Shown here piece after piece: positions 15,300 through 22,397 of a stretch of DNA of 24,866 bases. The stretch covers positions 1 through 24,866 of the forward strand of contig CALELC010000032.1 in NCBI GenBank assembly GCA_937904535.1. The letters are read 5' to 3'. The stretch is from an uncultured Planctomycetaceae bacterium. GTDB lineage: Bacteria > Planctomycetota > Planctomycetia > Pirellulales > Pirellulaceae. The notes under the pieces were generated by a model. The model was not told where the DNA came from. It made no database searches and saw nothing but the letters and a program-made list of their open reading frames with translations. Made by a program: the position numbers and the translations under genes. The number at the start of each line of letters is the position of its first letter. Position 1 is the first letter of the stretch.

Positions 15300-15416
15300 T
15301 AGAAAAGACGCTCACTTGAGCGGCCATCACCGCAGTAGGCGGAACGGCCGGTCAGATTGTGTTACCCGTTCTCATTCACGTTCAACGTTAGATATTCAGT
15401 TTAGCAGGACTTCGCG

Positions 15417-15800
15417 GTGGCAAAGACCAACAAAAAGAAACGCGTCCGTCGCAATGTCAGCAGCGGGATCGTTCACATCCACAGCACGTTCAACAACACG
15501 ACGGTCACGATCACCGATCCCAAGGGTGACACGTTGTGCTGGGCAACGGCCGGCACTTCCGGCTTCAAGGGCTCGCGCAAGAGCACCCCGTTTGCCGGTC
15601 AGTGCGCTGCTCAGCAAGCTGCTGAAAAGGCGACCAAGTTTGGCATGCGTGACGTCGAAGTGCGTGTGAAGGGCCCCGGCTCTGGCCGCGAAAGCGCGAT
15701 CACGTCGCTGCAGGCTGCTGGTTTGAACGTTAAGTTGATCGAGGACGTCACCCCGATCCCGCACAACGGTTGCCGTCCCCGCAAGAAGCGCCGCGTCTAA
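15417..15800 (+). CDS. rpsK: 30S ribosomal protein S11 (uS11)
   Basis: A 127-residue protein with the S11 signature: IVHIHSTFNNTTVTITD near the N-terminus, the TAGTSGFKGSRKSTPFA segment, VKGPGSGRESA, and the closing VTPIPHNGCRPRKKRRV. It lies in the platform of the 30S subunit next to the mRNA exit. It starts with GTG; AGGA at 15406-15409 is spaced seven bases upstream and supports this start. The next gene, rpoA, follows after 75 bases. In most bacteria rpsD would come between them, and it is absent here. Confidence 0.97.
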   Translation: MAKTNKKKRVRRNVSSGIVHIHSTFNNTTVTITDPKGDTLCWATAGTSGFKGSRKSTPFAGQCAAQQAAEKATKFGMRDVEVRVKGPGSGRESAITSLQAAGLNVKLIEDVTPIPHNGCRPRKKRRV

Positions 15801-15875
15801 TTTCGCCGTCGCTGCCGCTGTTGGCCGGCTACGTCTCTCTCAGTCATTTTCCTACAGTACGAAGGTTATCCACCG

Positions 15876-16862
15876 ATGCACATTCGATGGCGCGGAATGG
15901 AATTGCCAGGCACCCTGGAAGTCGATCGCGATTCATTGACTTCGACCTATGGTCGATTTGTCGCTGAACCGTTCGAGCGCGGCTTCGGTACGAGCGTTGG
16001 CAACAGTCTCCGCCGTGTCTTGCTCAGCAGCCTGATGGGTAGCGCGGTCACGCAGATCAAGATCCGCGGCGCCCAGCACGAGTTCACGACGATCGAAGGT
16101 GTGGTACAGGACGTCACCGACATCGTGCTGAACGTCAAGAGCTTGATCGTGCGGAATCACAGCGAAGCGACTCGCGTGATCACGCTCGAAAGCAACAAGG
16201 CGGGCGTGTTGACCGGTGCTGACGTGGAAACCGACGCCGACGTCGAAGTGATCAACAAAGATCACGTCATCGCCACCTTGACCAAAGACATCCCGTTCAT
16301 GATGGAGATGGTGGTCGAGAACGGTCGCGGCTATGTCCCCAGCACCGAACACAGCGTTGTCGATCATGAAATCGGCATCATCCCGATCGACGCGGTGTTC
16401 AGCCCGGTGACGCGAGTCCGTTACCAGGTCGAAGATACGCGGGTTGGTCAGAAGACGAACTACGACCGCCTGGTGTTGGAGATCTGGACCGACGGGTCGG
16501 TGTCGCCCGAAATGGCGTTGATCGAAGCCGCCAAGATTCTGCGAAAACACCTCAACCCGTTCGTGCAATATCGCGAGCTCGGCCCGAGTATTTTCTCGGC
16601 GGGTCGCGGCGGTGCTGGTTCGGCCGAAGCTCAGTTGGAAGCCAAGCTGAACATGAAGCTGAGCGAGCTGCGGTTGTCGGTGCGTGCGAACAACTGTCTG
16701 GAAAGCGAAAACATTGCCACGCTTCGGGATCTGGTCCAGCGGACCGAAGATCAGTTGCTGGAAGTTCGCAACTTCGGCGACACCACGCTCAACGAAGTCC
16801 GCGAGAAGCTGGCCCAGTACGGCCTGCACCTCGGGATGCGAGTGCCTTCGGCCTCTCACTGA
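15876..16862 (+). CDS. rpoA: DNA-directed RNA polymerase alpha subunit
   Basis: A 328-residue subunit that dimerises to start RNA polymerase assembly and contacts promoter UP elements and activators. The N-terminal domain contains the assembly motif FAxPxERGxxTxxGNSLRRVLLSSL, seen here as VAEPFERGFGTSVGNSLRRV. The C-terminal domain has LRLSVRANNCLESENI, which includes the arginine equivalent to E. coli R265 used for UP-element binding, and GDTTLNEVREKLAQYGLHLGMR at the end. The linker (~residues 240-262) is Gly/Ala-rich. GAAGG at 15861-15865 is a plausible ribosome-binding site, ten bases before the ATG. Genes rpsM, rpsK and rplQ flank it in the same direction. Confidence 0.98.
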   Translation: MHIRWRGMELPGTLEVDRDSLTSTYGRFVAEPFERGFGTSVGNSLRRVLLSSLMGSAVTQIKIRGAQHEFTTIEGVVQDVTDIVLNVKSLIVRNHSEATRVITLESNKAGVLTGADVETDADVEVINKDHVIATLTKDIPFMMEMVVENGRGYVPSTEHSVVDHEIGIIPIDAVFSPVTRVRYQVEDTRVGQKTNYDRLVLEIWTDGSVSPEMALIEAAKILRKHLNPFVQYRELGPSIFSAGRGGAGSAEAQLEAKLNMKLSELRLSVRANNCLESENIATLRDLVQRTEDQLLEVRNFGDTTLNEVREKLAQYGLHLGMRVPSASH

Positions 16863-16919
16863 TAAGCGGTCGACGGCGGCCGTTGGCCGGCAGGTACAGC
16901 GATCAAAGAGCCTTGCCGT

Positions 16920-16994
16920 AAAGGGGTCTGACCCTCTGCGGTGAGGCCAGAAACTTCATGATAACGACTCGCCACCGAAGGGTCAGACCCCTTT
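16920..16994. repeat. REP/MITE-like inverted repeat between rpoA and rplQ
   Basis: A perfect 16-base inverted repeat: AAAGGGGTCTGACCCT (16920-16935) and AGGGTCAGACCCCTTT (16979-16994). Each arm contains its own palindrome, GGGTC-T-GACCC or its complement. Inside the arms, CGGTG (left) and CACCG (right) extend the pairing after a small internal loop. The right arm ends in TTTT, so the transcript could also form an intrinsic terminator-like structure. The double-palindrome form recalls REP pairs or small non-autonomous elements. No transposase is encoded in the window. It lies inside an essential operon. Confidence 0.7.
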
Positions 16995-17041
16995 TCGGTT
17001 CGGCTCAAATGTTTGTTTTGCCATAGGCAACGGATTGAATC

Positions 17042-17647
17042 ATGCGTCACCGACGAAAAAGTCGCGTTCTGGGCCGCAGCCCCAGCCACCGCAAGGCCCT
17101 GCTGAAGAACCTTGCCAGCGCTATCTTCCTGACCGAGCGAGATGCGGAACTGGACGATAATGCGCCGAAAGTTCCCGGTCGGATCGTGACCACGCTCGAA
17201 AAGGCGAAGGAAGTCCGGCCGCTGGTGGAGAAGTGCATCACGATCGCCAAGAAGTCATTGGCATCCGCTCAAGCAGCTGAGCAGTTCGCCGCTCCGGCGG
17301 AACGCGGCACTGAGCAATACAAGCAGTGGCGCAAGAGCGAGAACTGGCAGAAATGGGCAGCCGCCCGCGCTCCAGTCGTCGCTGCCCGTCGCCGCGTGCT
17401 GCAACTGATCGGTGACAAGCAGGCCACGGCCGTGCTGTTCGAGCGAGTTGCCGAGCGGTTCGTCGATCGTCCCGGCGGTTACACTCGGATCGTGCGTTTG
17501 GCGACGCCGCGTCTGGGCGATGCCGGTACCCGTGCGATCCTGGAGTTCGTCGGCAAGAACGATCGCGTCAAGAAGAAGAGCGTGAAGCCTTCGTTCGCTG
17601 CGGAAGACGCTCCGCAAGGTGAACTTGCCGGCTCCGCCGCTGAGTGA
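17042..17647 (+). CDS. rplQ: 50S ribosomal protein L17 (bL17), enlarged
   Basis: L17 is recognisable from SHRKALLKNLASAIF, LEKAKEVRPLVEKCITIAK and FVDRPGGYTRIVRLATPRLGDA. At 201 residues it is well above the usual ~120-140. Two extra segments explain much of this: residues ~35-48 (around DDNAPKVPGR) and ~76-112 (charged and aromatic, with QYKQWRKSENWQKWAAARAP). A C-terminal tail follows the conserved ILEFV. Both internal extras fall between conserved blocks, so they probably project from the ribosome surface near the exit tunnel. Upstream is the rpoA gene, 179 bases away, with an inverted repeat in the gap. The start ATG at 17042 has only a weak Shine-Dalgarno sequence. Confidence 0.95.
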   Translation: MRHRRKSRVLGRSPSHRKALLKNLASAIFLTERDAELDDNAPKVPGRIVTTLEKAKEVRPLVEKCITIAKKSLASAQAAEQFAAPAERGTEQYKQWRKSENWQKWAAARAPVVAARRRVLQLIGDKQATAVLFERVAERFVDRPGGYTRIVRLATPRLGDAGTRAILEFVGKNDRVKKKSVKPSFAAEDAPQGELAGSAAE

Positions 17648-17673
17648 TCTCTTCGCAATAGGCAAAGCAAGTA

Positions 17674-17696
17674 GCCGGCACAGATCCTGTGCCGGC
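17674..17696 (+). terminator. Perfect 10-bp hairpin after rplQ
   Basis: GCCGGCACAG (17674-17683) and CTGTGCCGGC (17687-17696) pair perfectly around a 3-base loop, 27 bases after the rplQ stop. The position suits a terminator for the ribosomal operon, but there is no U-run after the stem. An intergenic repeat family is an alternative explanation. Confidence 0.45.
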
Positions 17697-17782
17697 CTGT
17701 GGGGGCAGATGTTCTCCCGATGCTCGGCCTGTCTCAGCTTCGCCGGTGCTCATCGAGTGCCGGCTGTCGTCGAGCGATTGCA

Positions 17783-17800
17783 TGAATCGAACTCGATTCA
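17783..17800. promoter_or_regulatory. 18-bp palindrome, possible operator
   Basis: TGAATCGA (17783-17790) and TCGATTCA (17793-17800) are perfect 8-base inverted repeats around a 2-base centre, ~240 bases upstream of mqnA. Size and symmetry fit a homodimeric repressor site (TetR- or MarR-like dimensions). No regulator gene is adjacent, so its owner is unknown. Confidence 0.35.
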
Positions 17801-18039
17801 GAGGCTCTCATGTTGCTAGGCCGGTTAAGTTGGCCAGCAAGTGTCGACGCGCTAGGCCCGCTATTGGCTGAGAGTCAGCAGTGGGTTCCGTGGTGAGCGC
17901 AGGGCAATGGCTGACACCCGCAGCGATTTTCAGCGGCGGCTGAACGGGTTGTGCAATGCTCGCCAGTACGGTTCATTCAGGCAGCGTCGAGGGGATTTCG
18001 CCTCGCTTCTGTGACTGTCCGCTGTCCTGAGGATGCATG

Positions 18040-18825
18040 ATGTTACGAGTCGGCGCGGTCTCCTATCTCAACACGCGGCCGCTGATTTACGGCCTGCAGC
18101 AGCGGCTCAGTGGCACCGGCGAACTGTCGCTCAATTTGCCCAGTCGATTGGCGGAGGACTTGGCCGCCGGTGCACTCGACGTGGCGCTGATTCCTTCGAT
18201 CGAGTTCTTTCGCGGCGCCGGACGCGGTTATCGCGTGATTTCGAATGCGGCGATCGCTTGCCGCGGACCGGTATGGAGCGTGCGATTGCTCAGCCGTGTG
18301 CCGATCGAGCAGATCAGGACGTTGGCGCTAGACGTCGGTAGCCGCACAAGTGCTGCGCTGGTGCAGGTGCTATTGCGACGGGCACATGGAATTGCGCCGC
18401 AGACGATTCCGCTCAGTCTGGAACAACTTCCCGAGTCAGTCGATGCGGATGCGGTGCTCCTGATCGGCGACCGCGCCATGCATCCCGCAGCTGGCGTGTA
18501 TCACGAGATCATCGATCTCGGCCAGTGGTGGAACCGAGTAACCGGGCTGCCCTTTGTATTTGCCATGTGGGTTGCGCGAGCGGATGTCGATGTGCAGCGG
18601 CTGGAGCCAATCCTGGAGGAGTGCCGCGATCAGGGACTCCAAAATGCTGAGCAAATTGCGCGTGCGGAGGCCGGGCCCAATGGGCTGACGGTCAGTGATC
18701 TGCAGCGTTATTTTACGGAGCATCTGCAGTTTTACCTCGGCGCCGATGAGTGGGCGGCGCTGGAAGCCTATCGGGACGGCGTCACCGCGGCTGGCCTGCT
18801 CGACTCCTATTGCCTGGAACCCTAA
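18040..18825 (+). CDS. mqnA: Chorismate dehydratase (menaquinone, futalosine pathway)
   Basis: A 261-residue enzyme that dehydrates chorismate to 3-(1-carboxyvinyloxy)benzoate, the first step of the futalosine route to menaquinone. The family hallmark GAVSYLNTRPL is at the N-terminus, followed by LPSRLAEDLAAGALDVALIPSIEFF and LALDVGSRTSAALVQVLL. GLPFVFAMWVAR comes before a helical C-terminus. The fold is that of periplasmic-binding-protein-like enzymes, but there is no signal peptide. Two adjacent ATGs exist; the second (18040) is chosen because GAGGA at 18029-18033 is six bases away, while the first is only three. mqnC follows after 124 bases, so the two are probably co-transcribed. Confidence 0.9.
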   Translation: MLRVGAVSYLNTRPLIYGLQQRLSGTGELSLNLPSRLAEDLAAGALDVALIPSIEFFRGAGRGYRVISNAAIACRGPVWSVRLLSRVPIEQIRTLALDVGSRTSAALVQVLLRRAHGIAPQTIPLSLEQLPESVDADAVLLIGDRAMHPAAGVYHEIIDLGQWWNRVTGLPFVFAMWVARADVDVQRLEPILEECRDQGLQNAEQIARAEAGPNGLTVSDLQRYFTEHLQFYLGADEWAALEAYRDGVTAAGLLDSYCLEP

Positions 18826-18949
18826 GTTGGTTACATCGAGGCGGTTTCGGTGCCTGGTTTCGGGACGCACGCGAAGACCGCTATGGATGGGTCGTTCTCC
18901 CTTCGATTCTGATTCCTCCAGTATTCATCATCTGGACTACGCAACAGCC

Positions 18950-20095
18950 ATGACCGAGTCGATTCTGCAACGCGCGATTCACGGTGAACGGATCTCCAGC
19001 GACGATGCACTGCAACTGCTGCGGAGCGGCAATTTGGCTGCGATTGGCAATGCGGCGGACAAGGTCACGCGGCGACTGCATCCCGAGCCCTACCGGACCT
19101 ACAACGTCGACCGGAACATCAATTACACCAACATCTGCACGGCCGTCTGCAACTTCTGTGCGTTCTACCGTGGTCCCAAGAGCGACGAAGGTTACGTGCT
19201 CTCGCGGGAAGAACTGCTGCAGAAGGTGCAGGAGACGGTCGATCTCGGCGGCAATCAGATTTTGTTGCAAGGCGGGCTGCACCCCAAGTTCACCTTGGAC
19301 TGGTACGAGCAGATGTTGCGCGACATCAAGCAGGCTTGTCCCACGATCAACATCCACGGCTTCAGCCCACCGGAACTGTATCACTTCACGAAGGTCAATA
19401 AGCTGCCGATTGAGACGGTGCTCGAGCGACTGCGGGACGCTGGTCTGGGCAGTATTCCTGGCGGGGGCGCCGAGATTCTGGTTGACCGCGTGCGGAGCGA
19501 GCTCACCCGCGGCAAAGTGATGAGCGATGACTGGCTGAATGTGATGCGGGTTTGGCATCGGCTCGGTGGCAAGAGCACCGCGACGATGATGTTTGGACAC
19601 GTCGAAACGCTCGCGGAACGCGTCGAGCACCTACAGCGGATCCGGGATCTGCAAGATGAGACCGGTGGCTTCACGGCCTTCATCTGCTGGACGTTCCAGC
19701 CCGACCACACCGAGCTGGCGCACATTCCACCGGCCGGCTCGTTCGAGTATTTAAAGACCCAGGCCGTTGCCCGGCTGTTCCTCGACAACGTGCCCAACAT
19801 TCAAAGCAGCTGGGTAACTCAGGGGCTAAAGATTGGCCAGCTCGCGATGCTGTTCGGCGCTAACGACATGGGCAGTCTGATGATCGAAGAGAACGTCGTT
19901 GCTGAAGCCGGCACGGTGCACTTCTTGACGCTCGATCAGATTCGCGAAGCGATCACAGAACTCGGCTATGAGCCGCGGCAGCGCGACGTGTTTTATCAGC
20001 TCGTCGATCCAGCGCTCGAACAGCACGCGATCGCCGCCAATCGCCGCCGCGACGCCGAGCTCCAGGCGAAAGAATTGGTGCAGCTCGCGGTGTAA
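18950..20095 (+). CDS. mqnC: Cyclic dehypoxanthinyl futalosine synthase (radical SAM)
   Basis: A 381-residue radical SAM enzyme that cyclises dehypoxanthine futalosine in menaquinone synthesis. The 4Fe-4S cluster motif is C63-T-A-V-C67-N-F-C70, in the context NYTNICTAVCNFCAFYR. Other family features are GGNQILLQGGLHP, INIHGFSPPEL, GLGSIPGGGAEIL and GHVETLAERV. The open frame extends far upstream, but the ATG at 18950 gives the expected N-terminus and length. Its closest confusable relative is MqnE, aminofutalosine synthase; the HGFSPPEL and GSIPGGGAEIL motifs and the neighbouring mqnA favour MqnC. MqnB/MqnD and the later enzymes are not in this window. Confidence 0.9.
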   Translation: MTESILQRAIHGERISSDDALQLLRSGNLAAIGNAADKVTRRLHPEPYRTYNVDRNINYTNICTAVCNFCAFYRGPKSDEGYVLSREELLQKVQETVDLGGNQILLQGGLHPKFTLDWYEQMLRDIKQACPTINIHGFSPPELYHFTKVNKLPIETVLERLRDAGLGSIPGGGAEILVDRVRSELTRGKVMSDDWLNVMRVWHRLGGKSTATMMFGHVETLAERVEHLQRIRDLQDETGGFTAFICWTFQPDHTELAHIPPAGSFEYLKTQAVARLFLDNVPNIQSSWVTQGLKIGQLAMLFGANDMGSLMIEENVVAEAGTVHFLTLDQIREAITELGYEPRQRDVFYQLVDPALEQHAIAANRRRDAELQAKELVQLAV

Positions 20096-20214
20096 TCGAA
20101 AGGATCGAGGCATCTGGGGATGCTCAATGCCACGCGTATTCAGGACCGAAGATGTTGGCTGGCATTGGGGCCGTGTCGCCTACTTCGGGGCTGTCTGTCC
20201 TTTCGCCGGCCTGC

Positions 20215-21327
20215 TTAACCGGCGGGCCTCACTCCCCGCTGCGAGTCCCCCCAAACTTCAGCAACCGCCGTGTTGACGATCTGACCGTTGTGAATGTTCG
20301 CCGCGTCACGCAGCGGCGTCGGTTGAGTCGCTGCCTCCTCAATGCCGACCTTAGCCAAGCGTGCGATCCACGGCAGAGTCGCGTTGCAGAGCGCAAAGGT
20401 GCTCGTGCGGCCCACCGCTCCTGGCATGTTGGTAACACAGTAGTGGACGATCTCGTCGACGACGAATGTCGGTTCTCGGTGAGTCGTGGGGCGGCTGGTT
20501 TCAAAACAGCCGCCTTGGTCGATCGCCACGTCGAGTATCACGCTGCCGGGCTTCATCCGCCGCAAATCTTCGCGGCGAACCAGATGCGGTGCTTTAGCAC
20601 CGGGAATCAGCACCGCACCGATCACCAAATCGGCTAGCGCCAGCTGCTCCAGAATCACATGCCGGTCGCTGAACAGCACGTCGACGTTGGCCGGCATGGT
20701 ATCGTCGAGGTACCGCAAGCGATCGAGGTTGACGTCCAGGATCGCGACATAGGCACCGAAACCGGCGGCGATCTTGGCTGCGTTGGCCCCGACGACGCCG
20801 CCGCCGAGGATCGTCACGTGGGCAGGCTGCACGCCGGGAACACCGCTGAGCAGGATGCCGCGGCCTCCCTGGGGACGCTCCAAATACTTAGCTCCTTCTT
20901 GGATACTCATGCGGCCGGCGACCTCGCTCATCGGGGTCAGCAGTGGCAAGCGGCCACTGGCGTCGCGGAGGGTTTCATAGGCAAAGCAACTGGCACCGCT
21001 GGCGACCATCGCCTCGGTCAATTCGCGGCTGGCGGCGAAATGGAAGTAGGTAAAAACCGCGGTCCCTGGCCGGATCAGCGGCCATTCTTGTGACTGTGGT
21101 TCTTTGACTTTCACGATCAGCTCGGCCTCCGCAAACACTTCGGCTGCTGAGCCGGCGATCGTTGCTCCGGCCTGCTCGTAAGCGTCGTCGGTCAGGCCGG
21201 CCCCCTGCCCCGCACCCGCCTGCACGACCACCTGATGACCGGCGGCGACGAGTTGCTCGACCCCGACCGGCAGCATGGCCACGCGATACTCATCCGCCTT
21301 CACTTCCGCAGGAACGCCGATTCTCAT
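20215..21327 (-). CDS. ald: Alanine dehydrogenase
   Basis: A 370-residue NAD-dependent enzyme interconverting L-alanine with pyruvate and ammonia. It has the full set of family residues: K75 (VKVKEP), H96 (FTYFHFAAS) and D270 (LDVAIDQGG), plus the Rossmann motif GGGVVG (175-180). NMPGAVGRTSTFAL is also characteristic. Although an open frame extends 27 codons upstream, MRIGVPAEVK is the normal family start and begins at 21327; GAGAGG lies nine bases upstream of it. The gene is convergent with mqnC and stands alone on its strand. With gdhA it gives the organism two ammonia-linked amino-acid dehydrogenases in this region. Confidence 0.92.
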   Translation of the reverse strand: MRIGVPAEVKADEYRVAMLPVGVEQLVAAGHQVVVQAGAGQGAGLTDDAYEQAGATIAGSAAEVFAEAELIVKVKEPQSQEWPLIRPGTAVFTYFHFAASRELTEAMVASGASCFAYETLRDASGRLPLLTPMSEVAGRMSIQEGAKYLERPQGGRGILLSGVPGVQPAHVTILGGGVVGANAAKIAAGFGAYVAILDVNLDRLRYLDDTMPANVDVLFSDRHVILEQLALADLVIGAVLIPGAKAPHLVRREDLRRMKPGSVILDVAIDQGGCFETSRPTTHREPTFVVDEIVHYCVTNMPGAVGRTSTFALCNATLPWIARLAKVGIEEAATQPTPLRDAANIHNGQIVNTAVAEVWGDSQRGVRPAG

Positions 21328-21816
21328 TCCACTGAACCTCTCGATGCGCTGGAGCAAGCTGCTGAAACTGGAATGCCACAGAGCATTGTGGGGCAAACCC
21401 GGTGCCACTGCGGTGAGATCGGAATCTCCAGACGTTGTCAGTTGCCTCAGGTAACTTGTGGCTGTGAGCGTTGCGCAAGTCCCATATTTGACTGCCGTGA
21501 ATGAGCTCGCGACGCCGATTCGTTACAAAAGTAAAAGAGTTGGCAGGGAAAATTAGCAACGAGTTGAGGTCGCTTGAGCTGACTGGGGCGGAGTGTCTGG
21601 CGCGAGATCTGCCGATAGGATTTAGAGACCGAACTGGGGAGGCTCTGCCTTGGAAATACTGACTGCCCGTGCGCGCCGAAAAACGCATGGCCTGAGCCGA
21701 GGCCTGAGTTCACTCACTGATCACGGAGCTGTCTGCATCGGGGCCTTGCCGCGAGCTTTCCCATTGTCGCCACCACTTCCCCGACTTGAACCTGTTATTG
21801 CTCGGAAGTTGCACTC
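21328..21816. other. 489-bp divergent intergenic region; no gene seen
   Basis: This gap lies between ald (minus strand) and the small hypothetical gene (plus strand), so promoters for both are expected. Short open frames on both strands have no recognisable product or ribosome-binding site. The stretch is more AT-rich in its middle (~21515-21560) than the surroundings. An 8-base direct repeat GGCCTGAG occurs at 21689-21696 and 21701-21708. No RNA gene was recognised. Confidence 0.5.
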
Positions 21817-22293
21817 GTGAGCCACACCAGCACCGCCCAATTTTCGCAGGTTGTGGCTGCCGTTCAACGCACCGAACGATTGCCGGGGGGTGAAATCCGT
21901 GGACTGCCCCACGGACGAGCGATCGGTGGACTCACGGGCCTGCAGCAGTTTCCCGTCGAACTTGCGGAGGCTGAACGAGAGTGGCGACAGGGGCGATTTC
22001 GGACAGCCATGGACCGAGTGAAGCAGTTGGAAACGCGGTTCAATGCCATCGCCGCTCAGTGGAACGCAGGCACGAGTTCGCTGATCACGAGCATTCGTCA
22101 AGGCAGAGAGCTCAAGAACCTTGAGAAATTGAAACACCTGAAAGCTGCTGAAATCAATATGCAGCGGCTCATCGCACCGGCGCAAAAAGGCCTGCGCGAC
22201 TTGGCTGCTTCCATTAGCCAGGATGTTGTCCTCGCTGCGCGCGAAGCCCCCAGCAGCGATACGCTTAGATCTTATGAGATGGATGACACATGA
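21817..22293 (+). CDS. Small hypothetical helical protein
   Basis: A 158-residue protein that I do not recognise. It starts with GTG, with GGAAG at 21804-21808 eight bases upstream. The N-terminal ~45 residues are mixed (LPGGEIRGLPHGRAIGGLTGL). From ~50 to ~145 it is almost entirely helical and charged (ELAEAEREWRQGRFRTAMDRVKQL, and a second run around RELKNLEKLKHLKAAEIN), suggesting a coiled-coil or helical bundle. It has no signal peptide or membrane segment. Codon use resembles the neighbours, which supports a real gene. It is convergent with the H4MPT operon and divergent from ald. A shorter opposite-strand frame over the same bases looks like a shadow. Function unknown. Confidence 0.5.
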   Translation: MSHTSTAQFSQVVAAVQRTERLPGGEIRGLPHGRAIGGLTGLQQFPVELAEAEREWRQGRFRTAMDRVKQLETRFNAIAAQWNAGTSSLITSIRQGRELKNLEKLKHLKAAEINMQRLIAPAQKGLRDLAASISQDVVLAAREAPSSDTLRSYEMDDT

Positions 22294-22397
22294 ACTGTTA
22301 GCGACGGTCGCGCTCCGCTGCTGCTTGTCCAGAATTTTATGGAATGCTGGCCTGTGCCTGTTGGTTCACGGATGTGAAAACGTTGGATGGACGTTCA

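Larger units (their letters stand above)
17648..18039 (+). other. 392-bp gap between rplQ and mqnA; no gene seen
   Basis: No credible coding frame or tRNA is visible. The gap holds two perfect inverted repeats (listed separately) and, just before mqnA, the Shine-Dalgarno GAGGA at 18029-18033. The mqnA promoter should lie here, but I could not assign -35 and -10 boxes with confidence. Confidence 0.6.

Noticed and set aside
15158..15416. A hidden rpmJ or other small ribosomal gene between rpsM and rpsK
   Set aside because: No frame encodes an L36-like CxxC...C/H zinc pattern or other recognisable ribosomal protein.
15933..16859. 308-codon minus-strand frame opposite rpoA
   Set aside because: rpoA is certain and conserved along its full length; the complement is a shadow.
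18695..18949. N-terminal extension of mqnC into mqnA
   Set aside because: It overlaps the mqnA coding region and adds 85 residues not expected in MqnC; the ATG at 18950 fits family length.
21290..21713. Minus-strand frames upstream of ald as possible genes
   Set aside because: They overlap the ald start or the intergenic region and show no domain, no good ribosome-binding site and random-looking composition.
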